From JAPLHP01 sp963720375 (lineage in GTDB: Bacteria; Chloroflexota; Dehalococcoidia; UBA2247; RBG-13-53-26): 27,541 bases of DNA. Positions within the stretch are counted from its first letter, which is position 1; the number at the start of each line of letters is the position of its first letter. The stretch spans positions 1-27,541 of the forward strand of contig CAVRFM010000026.1 in the NCBI GenBank assembly GCA_963720375.1. The letters are read 5' to 3'. The translations under genes were made by a program, and so were the position numbers. Below, one piece after another: positions 8,643 to 17,655 of this stretch. The notes beneath the pieces are model-generated. The model was not told where the DNA came from, made no database searches, and saw nothing but the letters and a program-made list of their open reading frames with translations.

Positions 8643-9185
8643 CTACAGGTTAACGGTTGTAGTTACTGCTGTTCGCACACTCATCATTCCTGATCTAACT
8701 ATCAACCACACCGAGCGGCCATGCTCACCGCCTGTATCAAAAGCAACTATTGGAATGCCCTCTCGGCCCAGGGCTGCTCTTACTGCTGCCACATTTTTCT
8801 GCCCCATTTCAAGGAGACCGTCAGATGTGGCAGTATGGATAACCCTCGCTCCCCCGGCTATTTTAGCCAGTATTCGAGAGCGTACAGCCCCCTGGTTCTC
8901 GAGTTCCCGAATTAATAGAGGCATTCCCGTGTCGGCATACTTCCCAGAAGACCTGGATCTCATCATCTTGCTGCCACCAAATGGCAACACCACATGCATC
9001 ATTCCCCCTACTTGAGCTTCCAAGTCATAGGCACATACCGCAACGCATGACCCGAGTCCAAACGAAGCTAAGACTGCGGCCGGGTCTCTTATTACCTTAA
9101 TCTCACCCAAACCGACTGTGATCGTGGTACCGCTTCTGGCTAGGTCGATTTCATTTACCATTGGCTCTGCCTTGCTCAAGATCAT
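8643..9185 (-). CDS. cheD: CheD, chemoreceptor glutamine deamidase
   Basis: CheD deamidates receptor glutamines and binds and stimulates CheC. The 180-aa protein contains the catalytic Cys in FGLGSCVAVCAYD and the His in GGMMHVVLP, with the family's Ser/Gly-rich segment after it (GGSKMMRSRSSGKYAD) and the C-terminal motif IVAFDTGGEHGRSVWL. Its first ~20 residues before the GLGEIKV strand are an ordinary extension. Its ATG overlaps the TGA of cheC in an ATGA arrangement (9182-9185), so the two are translationally coupled, matching their known partnership. It lies in the middle of the chemosensory operon. Confidence 0.93.
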   Translation of the reverse strand: MILSKAEPMVNEIDLARSGTTITVGLGEIKVIRDPAAVLASFGLGSCVAVCAYDLEAQVGGMMHVVLPFGGSKMMRSRSSGKYADTGMPLLIRELENQGAVRSRILAKIAGGARVIHTATSDGLLEMGQKNVAAVRAALGREGIPIVAFDTGGEHGRSVWLIVRSGMMSVRTAVTTTVNL

Positions 9186-9799
9186 CGCCGTACTCCGGAA
9201 TGTTCCAGAATAACATTGAGGAAATTCAAGGATGGTACCACCAAGAAAGTTCCATCAGCTTGGCGGTCCTCTGTGCCAAAGGTGGTTTCGGCCACAAAAA
9301 CATCATCACTCTCTTGTAGAATTTCAACAAAGGCGATATCCAGAATAGCGCCTGCCATATCCAAGATGACTTCCGGCGGTGACGGGCGAAGAGCTAGCCC
9401 AAGACTGTCAGCTATAGCGTTCAGGAAAGATGATCCAATTATGTTGCCCAACTCCGCCAAAGCAGACTGCTCCATTGTCTGCAAACTTCGCGTTGTGCCA
9501 GGATCATTACCCAAGAGTATATCTGTTATGGCAAAGGCAATCTCTGGCTGGTGGATCAGCATAATGTGTCCTGCAGCATCGCCAGTGAAGGTCAGATAGA
9601 TCCCTATCACCAACTTCTCGGATCCTCCAAGCAGATCCGGGGCATCCTTCGCCGGAACCTGTTTCAGGCTGAGAGAACTGATCCTGATTTGCTGATTCAC
9701 CATTGTGGCAAGTCCGGACATCGCATTATCGATTCCTCTGATTACCAGGCTGCTCCAAACCCGCATCTCATCCTTGTTTAGTGTCAAGTCATTTCCCAT
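9182..9799 (-). CDS. cheC: CheC, CheY-P phosphatase
   Basis: CheC-family proteins dephosphorylate CheY-P. The 205-aa protein has two pseudo-symmetric halves. The second carries the complete active-site signature SALAELGN (S-x3-E-x2-N) followed by Pro 23 residues after the Asn. The first half (SSLVIRGIDNAMSGL) lacks the Glu/Asn pair, so there is one active centre instead of the usual two of CheC. The ATG at 9799 is followed by coding sequence in register with the family. It precedes cheD with an ATGA overlap and follows cheA by 64 bp. FliY-type flagellar relatives are excluded because there is no C-terminal SpoA domain. Confidence 0.88.
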   Translation of the reverse strand: MGNDLTLNKDEMRVWSSLVIRGIDNAMSGLATMVNQQIRISSLSLKQVPAKDAPDLLGGSEKLVIGIYLTFTGDAAGHIMLIHQPEIAFAITDILLGNDPGTTRSLQTMEQSALAELGNIIGSSFLNAIADSLGLALRPSPPEVILDMAGAILDIAFVEILQESDDVFVAETTFGTEDRQADGTFLVVPSLNFLNVILEHSGVRR

Positions 9800-9863
9800 T
9801 CTTTAACCTCTTTCTATATCACTTGAAAGTGAACCCTCTTAGGGGATTTGCGCTATTCTCTCC

Positions 9864-11621
9864 TTACTGTCTTTGATACACTGACATTCTGACCAAAGTC
9901 GGGATATCTACAATCAATGCCACTTGGCCATCGCCCAGAACAGTAGCTCCGGCCAAGCCCTTGACATCACAAAGGTACCTGCTGAGTGGTTTCACAACAA
10001 ACTCCTGTTGTTCCATCAACTCATCAACGATAACACCAATAGATATATCTCTGTCCTTGGCAACAACAACAAAGCCCTTGTCACTGCTACTTAACCCATT
10101 CGTTTTCATGCATGGTGCACCGTCTATCCTTAACAGCGGGGCTATGTGGTCTCTCACCCGAATTACCTCTCTGCCCCGGATGGTCTCAATCTTCTGCGGC
10201 TCTATTCGCATAGTCTCTGTCACAAACGTGAGAGGCATGACATAGATTGTTTTATCCACGGAAACCATCAGCCCCTGGATCAAAGATATGGTCAGGGGCA
10301 GAGTTACAATGAATTTGGTGCCTTGGCCAATCTCACTCTCCGTTATTATGGCACCGTTCAGCTTTTCGATGTTCGCCTTGACCACATCCAACCCCACGCC
10401 CCTGCCTGATACATCAGTGATCATCTCAGCAGTTGAAACTCCCGGCATGAAAATAAGGTTGATGGCCTCAGCCAAAGACAAGCGGGACGCCTCTTCGGCA
10501 GAGATAAACCCCTTTTTCACAGACACATCCTTGACCGCCTCAATATCGATCCCTCTGCCGTCATCCTCTACAGAGATCACGATGTGTCCCTCTTCTTGAG
10601 AGGCTGATAACTTAACTACTGCCATCGGTGACTTGCCAGCAGCCTCGCGTTCCTCCGGATTTTCCGTACCATGATCTATTGCATTTCTCAGCAGCTGAAT
10701 CAACGGATCGCGTATATGCTCGATTATGTTGCGATCCAGCTCAGTATCCTCACCCTCCATTATGAAATCCACCCTCTTCTTTTGTTTCTGAGCCAAGTCT
10801 CTCACCAAGCGCGGGAAGCTGCCGAAGAGTGTTCCTATCTGTACCATCCTAACCTGCATCACATCTTGCTGCAGCTCATTTATGATCTTGACAATATGGT
10901 TCGAAGTTTGACTCAGGTCACGAACCAATTCATCCCCCGCATATCTAGATTCCAATACACGGTTGATCTGGCTGATCCTGGAACGGTCGATAACCAGCTC
11001 TTCCACCATATTCATCAGATTGTCGAGAGTCTTGACATCAACCCTGACACTCCGAAAAGAGGGGCGCCCTTCCTGATTCGCTGAAATCGCCATTCCCCCA
11101 TGGCCATCGTCCGTTCCCGCTAAGCTTTTACCGGCGGCACTTTCGTGTTTACCAGATCGCTCCATGCTGACAGCGTCAGTTTCCGCCATATCGAGACTCG
11201 GGACTACCACGCCCTTTGCCCGCTCCGCCGCACTTCCCAACCTCGCTACCGCCAAGCTTATATCAACCAGGCTACCGTCTTTAGAGGAGGCCAAATCCTC
11301 TTTCAATGCCCTGAGCACGTCCAGACTGTAAAGCAGAGAATCAATTATTTCGGCATTCACCAGAATCTTCCCGCTTCTAAGCCCGTCCAGGAGACTCTCC
11401 ATAGCGTGCGTGAGTTCTGCCATGCACTCATGCCCCAGCATGGCAGATGACCCCTTAAGAGTATGGGCGGCACGGAATATCTCCTGTAGCAGATCAGGAT
11501 TATCTCCCTCTGTCTCCAGCCTGACGATATCTCTGTCCAGCAGCCTTGTCTGCTCGTCAGCTTCTTCCAGAAAGACTTTCAGTTCTTCCCGAGTGATTTC
11601 AGTACCAGTAGTTCTACTCAT
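9864..11621 (-). CDS. cheA: CheA, chemotaxis histidine kinase (no P2 domain)
   Basis: CheA autophosphorylates in response to receptor signals and passes phosphate to CheY and CheB. The 585-aa protein shows P1 with the phospho-His at H53 (AAHTLKGSS), an unstructured Ser/Gly-rich linker (about 115-190) where P2 would be, P3 dimerisation helices (DNLMNMVEELVIDRSRI), the P4 ATPase with N box (QLLRNAIDHGTE), G1 (VEDDGRGID) and G2 (GRGVGLDVV), and the CheW-like P5 domain. It is shorter than typical CheA because P2, the CheY/CheB docking domain, is absent; this is known in some lineages. I start at ATG 11621, which has GAGGG upstream, instead of TTG 11636. CheW lies 65 bp upstream and CheC 64 bp downstream. 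Confidence 0.95.
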   Translation of the reverse strand: MSRTTGTEITREELKVFLEEADEQTRLLDRDIVRLETEGDNPDLLQEIFRAAHTLKGSSAMLGHECMAELTHAMESLLDGLRSGKILVNAEIIDSLLYSLDVLRALKEDLASSKDGSLVDISLAVARLGSAAERAKGVVVPSLDMAETDAVSMERSGKHESAAGKSLAGTDDGHGGMAISANQEGRPSFRSVRVDVKTLDNLMNMVEELVIDRSRISQINRVLESRYAGDELVRDLSQTSNHIVKIINELQQDVMQVRMVQIGTLFGSFPRLVRDLAQKQKKRVDFIMEGEDTELDRNIIEHIRDPLIQLLRNAIDHGTENPEEREAAGKSPMAVVKLSASQEEGHIVISVEDDGRGIDIEAVKDVSVKKGFISAEEASRLSLAEAINLIFMPGVSTAEMITDVSGRGVGLDVVKANIEKLNGAIITESEIGQGTKFIVTLPLTISLIQGLMVSVDKTIYVMPLTFVTETMRIEPQKIETIRGREVIRVRDHIAPLLRIDGAPCMKTNGLSSSDKGFVVVAKDRDISIGVIVDELMEQQEFVVKPLSRYLCDVKGLAGATVLGDGQVALIVDIPTLVRMSVYQRQ

Positions 11622-11686
11622 TTTCTCTGCCCTCAAGACTTCTAAAAAGCTGATTACCTATCCTTATGGAACAGGTATTGAAGTGG

Positions 11687-12178
11687 TTAGTTCTGGCTGT
11701 CGCCCCTTCCACCCCCTGAGAGAGTTCGCTTCTCACTCACATTAAGAAGCTTATCTAAATCAAGGAGTACGACCAATTCGTTCTCGAGTTTGGCAACGCC
11801 TATGACGTAGTTCAAATCATCAGGAGTGACCAGGGAAGACGGCGGCTCAACAATAGACAGAGGGATACGCAACACCTCGCTTACACCATCCACTATCATG
11901 CCAACACTCTGTCCTCCGACTTCTACCACCACGATGCGCGCGTCCTTGCCATGCTCACCCCCTGGCAATCCCAGCCTCTTCCCAAGATCCAGTACCGGCA
12001 TGACTTTACCTCGAAGGTTTATCACCCCTTTCACAAAGGGTGGTGCCCCCGGTACTCTGGTGATATTCTGCATCCGCATTACTTCACGCACATTGCTGCT
12101 ATCCACTGCATAGTGTTCTGAAGCCAGTTCAAAAAGCACCAATTGTAGTTCCGTTAACGGCTTTGCCTCTTTGATCAT
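11687..12178 (-). CDS. cheW: CheW, chemotaxis coupling protein
   Basis: CheW links chemoreceptors to CheA in the signalling array. The 163-aa protein is a single CheW domain: LVLFELASEHYAVDSSNVREVM at the N-terminus (strands beta 1-2), then VKGVINLRGKVMPVLDL, the family's most conserved stretch, and GMIVDGVSEVL. A short hydrophilic tail (SEKRTLSGGGRGDSQN) is not part of the domain. The ATG at 12178 lies 134 bp after the MCP, and cheA follows 65 bp later. Nothing in the sequence suggests loss of function. Confidence 0.94.
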   Translation of the reverse strand: MIKEAKPLTELQLVLFELASEHYAVDSSNVREVMRMQNITRVPGAPPFVKGVINLRGKVMPVLDLGKRLGLPGGEHGKDARIVVVEVGGQSVGMIVDGVSEVLRIPLSIVEPPSSLVTPDDLNYVIGVAKLENELVVLLDLDKLLNVSEKRTLSGGGRGDSQN

Positions 12179-12312
12179 TTGTTCACCATCCTCTTTCCAG
12201 GGTCACCTTCTAAGATTGCGCTCTCACCTTGCCCACATGAGCCCCGATATATGACTCACAAGGGCAAGAAATGGTAACAGCATTCAGTCCACCTAATCGC
12301 GAAACCATCAAG

Positions 12313-14395
12313 CTAGCCCTGTCCCCTTAAATTCGTAAGGTCTGCTACATCTGTGCCGGTTTTGAATACCGCCACCGATCTTTCCATTTCCCCAGACATC
12401 TCAGTCAGTGATTGGGCGGCAGCAAGAGCCTCTTCCACCTGGGCAGACATCTCCTCCACCGAAGCTGAGACTTCCTGGGCAGCCGCGCTGTTTTCCTCCG
12501 CCACACCAGCAGAACTTTCGACAGACTTCGATACCACCGTCGAGCTTTCTGCCATCTGCTCGGTGGCCACCGCATTCTGCTCCACAATCCGGTTGATTTT
12601 ATCGATAGCCTTAACCATCTCACCGCTCAGAGCGTTAAGTTCCCGGGCAGCAACCGATATCTGCTGAGCCTGCTTGCCAACCTCTTGTGCCCTTACGAGT
12701 ATGTCATCCAGAGCACCACCGGCATCGTTGGCAAGTTTGTAGCCGACTTCTACTTCCTTGCTTCCTTGCTGCATGGCATTCACAGCTTCCCGAACGCCAG
12801 TCTGAATACCACCAACCAGACCTGCAATCTCCTTGGTGGCTATAGATGACCGCTCGGCAAGCTTCCTCACCTCATCCGCAACCACGGCAAAGCCTCTGCC
12901 TTGCTCTCCGGCCCTCGCTGCCTCAATAGCAGCGTTCAGGGCAAGGAGATTGGTCTGGGCTGCAATATCATCGATGGTTGCCACAATATTACCGATCTCT
13001 TCCGATCGCTTGCCAAGGTCCGTAACTCTCAAGGAGACAAGATCCATGGCTTTCTTTATCTTATCCATACCCTCAACGGTTTCATGGGTCATCCGGGCAC
13101 CTGTCTCAGCAGAGCTGGCCGTACTTTTCCAGGCCTCGGCTCCTGTCTGGGCATTGGTCGATACTTCTGTGATCGCCGCTGATACCTGGGTAACAATGCC
13201 ACCCGCTTCCTCCACGCCTTTAGCCTGTTCTTGGGCCCCCTTGGCTATCTGGGCAATCGCATTAGACAGCTGCTCTACGCCCTGAATAGTCTCTTGAAGT
13301 GAGGTTGACTGGTCGTTAGCACCCTTAGCTACCTGTTGAATCGTGCCGGCTATCTGCTGGGTAACCTTGGCTGTCTGTTCAGATGCCATAGAGAGCTGTT
13401 TGCTGGCCTCAGCAACACTTGCTGCTGTGTCCTTTACCTTACCTATCAATTCGCGCTGTTTAGCGACCAACTGAGAGAAAGCATTGGCCAGGATATCCCT
13501 CTCAGACTTTGGTCTGATTTCTACTGTAAGATCACCGTCTGCTATTCTCCTGGTAACGCCTGCCATTTCTTTCATATAGTCGATAACCTTGGAGTAGGCG
13601 GTTGCCATGGCACCAACCTCATCCCTTGACTTCACGTTTATCTGTTGGTCTATGTCGCCCTCAGCCAGAGCCTCAGAAGTTCTTACCAGAGATGCCAGAG
13701 GCTTGGCTATCGTGAATCGGGTGACAAGCCAGAATACGATCAAACCGAATACGGAAACTGCTGCATATACCATGGCCAGGAGGTTCCGCTGCGAGTTTAC
13801 GGCTGCCGTCACATCCTGCGTATAGATCCCAGTGCCGACTATCCATCCCCACGGATCGAAGGACTTCACATAGGAAAGCTTGGGAACAATGTGGCCAACC
13901 TCATCCTTATACTGCCACATATAGCTATATGATCCCTCTCCCTTTTCCTTGCATATGTTGACGATGTCCTGAAAGATGTACTTGCCCTCGGCATCCTGGA
14001 TAGTTACTGACATTTGTGTTGACCAGATCGCTGCTGAAAGGGTCCTCCAGCAGGACGGGCTGGTAATCGTTTATCCAGAAGTAACCCTCGTCGTTTGGGC
14101 CGTAGCGGAGACCGCTTATAGCTTGGAGTGCATAATACTGGGCCTCGGCTCTGGTTACCAGGTGATTGGACTCGAGATTATAACAGAAATTCATCATGCC
14201 CCAGGCAATTTGCACCTCCTGCTGCGTCTCGACCTCCTTCTCATGGAAGAGGTTGCTTCTCATCTTGGGCAGAGCATAGCATGCGAAGTAAATGTCTATG
14301 ACAGCAATTACGGCCAGAGCTGCCAGGAATATCTTCCACAGAATGCCAACCTTCATTCTGTGCATTTTCGGTATTCTAAGTCTCGGTATTGACAT
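12313..14395 (-). pseudogene. Methyl-accepting chemotaxis protein with one frameshift
   Basis: This is a transmembrane chemoreceptor that would be about 690 aa. From the ATG at 14395 (behind GGGAGGAAAG) it has an N-terminal membrane anchor (ILWKIFLAALAVIAVIDIYF), a periplasmic single-Cache (sCache_2-like) domain with GYFWIND and the typical DPWGWIVGTGIY, a second membrane span (about LLAMVYAAVSVFGLIVFWL), two HAMP-like segments, and a methyl-accepting domain with the hairpin tip around AAQTNLLALNAAIEAARAGE. The frame shifts by one extra base near 14010-14020, inside the Cache domain, where two overlapping ORFs join between DLVNT and SVTIQDAEG. No C-terminal CheR-tethering pentapeptide is present. 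Being the only receptor in the operon, its breakage matters; it may be a sequence error. Confidence 0.85.
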
Positions 14396-14419
14396 CCCTT
14401 CTTTCCTCCCTACTGTTCT

Positions 14420-14443
14420 TGCGAGTCCACTTGTTGGCTCGCA
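14420..14443 (-). other. Hairpin in the leader of the MCP gene
   Basis: TGCGAG (14420-14425) pairs with CTCGCA (14438-14443), and the inner CCA/TGG can extend the stem past a single bulge. It lies 25 bp upstream of the MCP start, between it and the end of the phosphoesterase. There is no T-tract, so it is not a plain terminator; it may be a leader structure or chance. Confidence 0.35.
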
Positions 14444-14486
14444 GCTTTCCACCGGGTCATTGCCCAACAGTCTCAAGTTCAAGAGG

Positions 14487-16330
14487 CTACGACCCGGACA
14501 GTTTTGTCAGATCGCCAGCACTAACCAATCTCAGAAATCTCATCGCTATCATGTTCCCGCTGCCATCCTTCTCTTTCTGGCCATCGGGCAGTTGACTCTC
14601 GTAGAGTTGCATCAGAGAATAGTGTCCCTCGTAGTTTTCCGTTGCCGTAATAAAAGCCCAGCTAAACCTCACAGGGATAACCTTTACCTCTACGACGTCG
14701 CCCTGAGCTAGGCTGGGAAGGGCGGGGGATACGCACTCACCAGCGTACACAACAGCAGAAGACGGTGTTGTCGGTGGCATCGTACAACTTCATGCCTCCA
14801 GCGCCTTCGTCGGTCGTTGGCGGACCAAACAATGCATAATCTACTATGCCCTGTATGGTGACATACTGTCCCTGATACACCTCGAAATGGGCCAGCAGAT
14901 CATCTATGGTTAAGTTCGTATCTGGACTGACCTTGACCTCCATCTCCTTCTGGAAACTCCCTGCGCTATCACTCGCCGTCACAGTGATCTTATGGTAGCC
15001 TGATGCCACAGAAGCAGTATCCCAGGTTGCACTGGCGTCGGCCCATGGTCTTCCGTCCAAGACCTGCACCTGCATAGCGACAGCTTCACCGCTATCGATG
15101 CAGTAGGTCGCTCCGGAGATGGAGCCATCTTTAGTGTATATCTTGGCTGTCAGATCTACCTGCCCGCTTACTATCGGCCCGGGCAGATCGAGATCTATTG
15201 TCCGCTCGCTGTTTATATCCCTATAGATGCTCGAAATGTTATCACCATCGACAGAAACAATACGATAACCGGGTTCACTTCCATCAGGATTAGGGCCGAA
15301 GCCCCATTCACCAGAAAGCGCCCCGGTGACCTGTTCAGGAATGCCCTGGGTGTTCATCAAGAGGTTCTGATGTGCGTGCCCGCAGAAGATCGCTGTCCGG
15401 TGCTGCTTGAGTATGTCGAGCACCTGGCTCTGGCTTTCCCAGCTTGTCGTAGGCTCATGGAAGAAGACCAGCAAAGGTTGGCTTACCCTGTAGCTCAGGT
15501 CTTGCTGCAGCCATCCAAGCTGTGAATCGGAAATCTGGTATACCTGCTTGCCCCCATTAAGCTCATTGGGGTCCAGCACAATACAGTGATACTGTCCCCA
15601 ATCGAAAGAATAATAGGTGGGTCCAAAGAAGCCGCGCCAGGCATCCTTGCTGCATCCGGGCTCGGCACCAGCAACACCCTCAAGGTGTATATCAGCGACA
15701 TCATGATTCCCGAGCGCATTGTAGACAGGCATGGTAAGCCCGGTGACCGCACTTTGGTACGCACCGAACCATTCATCTGCCTGGGCACCTTGAGATGGTA
15801 ACTCCGTTGCCTATGTTCACAATATCCCCCGTGTTCACCACAAAAGCTGGGGAGATCCCCATTATCTCCTGCACCGTTTGGGCAAAGGACGACAGACTAT
15901 TTGTATCCAGATGTACATCCGTCATTTGGACAAAGGTAAACCTCGCCGTCTCTTTCTCAGGCGTATATTTGAGGGCAAAGTCGAATTGATTGCTTGCAGC
16001 AATACTGCGATACCATTGGCCGGTCACTGTGTAATCCTTGGGAGTGGTAATGAAAACGGAGGAGCCTTCTTTCGGAAGGGTATAATTGCCAGCCTCATCC
16101 GTCACAGTGCAAGTCGTTCCGTTGGACACCGTGATGCCGGAGATTCCTGTCTCATCAGCCCCTTTGCTCCCATCACCATTGAGATCATTAAATACCGTGC
16201 CACTTATCGAGTGAGTCTCTTGGTTGGGCACAACAGGCAGCGCCTTACTGGAAGAACAACCGACAATGGAGAAAACTATCAGAGCGCCGGCGGCCAAAAG
16301 CAGCGCCAAAACCGAATACCTCTTCATCAT
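14487..16330 (-). pseudogene. Exported calcineurin-like phosphoesterase lipoprotein, two frameshifts
   Basis: The gene starts at ATG 16330 with a lipoprotein signal (hydrophobic run ending in IVGC). An SdrD_B/CalB-N-like beta domain follows (ISGTVFNDLNGDG), then a metallophosphatase domain with all motifs: TDVHLD (DxH), NTGDIV, NALGNHD, FFHEP and GHAHQN. C-terminal are an Ig-like region and an OB-like region (YVTIQGIVDYALFG). The coding frame shifts by one extra base near 15793-15800 (between NIGNGVT and SQGAQADEW) and again near 14745-14760 (between NTVFCC and YAGECVSP). It would act outside the membrane on a phosphate ester; the substrate is unknown. It lies 91 bp upstream of the MCP. Repaired length is about 614 aa. 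Confidence 0.85.
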
Positions 16331-16801
16331 CTGGGACATCCTATTGCGTATCGAAGATGATCGTTCATGATATGCGACAGGTAAATGCATTTGACGTACC
16401 TCCCTCCCATATATCGTCTGAAAGATTACAGGCACGATGTCACGCCTGTGTCTCAGGATCGGCTCAACATTTCACAAATTCCTATCAGGTTGCGCTGAGA
16501 AATGCTGAAGAGGACAGGCTCAGAAGAATATCCAGGAGGAGATAGAAGGAGCACACCGGTGAGGCGGCCCTGGAGCTTGCCTGTGCCAGGTCACAGAGCC
16601 TCTCTATGAGAGAAGAAGCTTTCTATCTATGAAATGGGCTTAGTCTATCTGGACAATAGCTTGGCCGTCTCTTACGCTTCAAAGCACATGCAGAGATAAA
16701 GAAGGAGAATTGCAAACCTGGTAGGTCTCTAGCCGGTATTCACCAGATTACAGGAAGACACCCGTGGGAGTGAGGGCCTTCCGCTTCGCAGAGCAGGCAG
16801 G
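16331..16801. other. Non-coding stretch between two lipoprotein genes
   Basis: No convincing gene is seen on either strand. The one visible structure is an inverted repeat ACAGGC (16428-16433) / GCCTGT (16444-16449) with a 10-base loop, followed on the minus strand by AATCTTTC. It could be a weak terminator for the PKD gene. The phosphoesterase start has TAGGA at a suitable distance, but I see no clear promoter for it. Confidence 0.5.
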
Positions 16802-17455
16802 TCAGGATACGTCAAGCCACCATACAGGCTTCTCTCCAGACCACTTAATACCACCCCAAGAGACATCAGTGCCGTTGCATGATGGTGCCATCCTTAGCTA
16901 CATCGTATTTGGCCTTGAAGGTACTCCCCTTCGAGGTAGCTCGCTGCATCCTTGGTGCCGCCTAGACCCGCTAGCCTCCACCATCCCCGCCGAGCCATCC
17001 CAGCCTGTAACAGCCGCAAGAAGCTCGGCGGCCCCAGCGTCTGTCATGCATTGCGTTATTGCGTTCTGCGCTTCGTTCACCTCTGCGTTGGCTGCCTCGG
17101 AGATTCTAAGTACATACACATAGTATAACTTAGTCTTTGTACCCTTCTTTCCTCCCGGCCCTTCCACTACAAGAGAGACATTATATTCGCCAGCAGCTGT
17201 ATAGGTGTGCGATGGGTTTCTGGCAGTATCAGTTTTGCCGTCGCCGAAGTTCCATTTCCACGAAGTGATCTCTCCGGTAGACTGATCGGTGAAACTGACT
17301 GTGAGGGGCACGAGTCCTGTTAACGGATCACCTTTGAATTCAGCCTGCGGGGCTTCAGCTTTGGCACAAGCCAAACCCAGCATAAGCACCAGCACTGCCA
17401 GGGTAACTGCTACGGCTGAGGCGGCATGCTTCATGGCAGACAGCTTGCACATCAT
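16802..17455 (-). pseudogene. PKD-domain lipoprotein with three +1 frameshifts
   Basis: The protein begins at ATG 17455 behind GAGGAGGGG with a signal peptide ending in a lipobox-like LGLAC. A PKD domain follows (about residues 35-115; VSFTDQSTGEITSWKWNFGDG is its hallmark stretch, then SHTYTAAGEYNVSL). A helical segment (AANAEVNEAQNAITQCM) leads to a C-terminal beta region. After residue about 155 the open frame ends in an out-of-family tail, but conserved-looking coding continues in the other frames: GLGGTKDAASYLEGEY, then FKAKYDVAKDGTIM, then NGTDVSWGGIKWSG to a stop at 16802. Each step is one extra base, near 16966-16980, 16917-16923 and 16872-16880. PKD domains usually mediate adhesion at the surface; the ligand is unknown. 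Confidence 0.75.
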
Positions 17456-17529
17456 GGTATCCCCTCCTCTTTCACAGTAAGTCCGGAGAAGACTATAGCC
17501 TAGTCAAGCCTGCATGTCTTAGCCTTGTG

Positions 17530-17552
17530 TGACGATCCTGCAAGTATCGTCA
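17530..17552. promoter_or_regulatory. Dyad just downstream of the PKD gene promoter
   Basis: TGACGAT (17530-17536) and ATCGTCA (17546-17552) form a perfect 7-bp inverted repeat with a 9-base spacer. It begins about 10 bp downstream of the -10 box of the promoter at 17563-17591, so it covers the early transcribed region. It could be an operator or a 5'-UTR hairpin. Confidence 0.5.
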
Positions 17553-17562
17553 TTCGCGCCGA

Positions 17563-17591
17563 AGTGTATCATCATGCCCATAGTTTGTCAA
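17563..17591 (-). promoter_or_regulatory. Sigma70-type promoter of the PKD lipoprotein gene
   Basis: On the minus strand, TTGACA (17586-17591) and TACACT (17563-17568) are separated by exactly 17 bp. The gene start at 17455 is about 100 bp downstream, leaving a leader that contains the 17530-17552 dyad. Confidence 0.65.
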
Positions 17592-17655
17592 CGGGCTTTT
17601 CATCTTCGTTTCCGCACCAAAAGACCGCCTGCCAGGATAGGCTAGGGGTTGGCAT

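Noticed and set aside
16764..17123. 119-codon plus-strand ORF
   Set aside because: It is antisense to the PKD gene, whose signals and domain sequence are clear on the minus strand.
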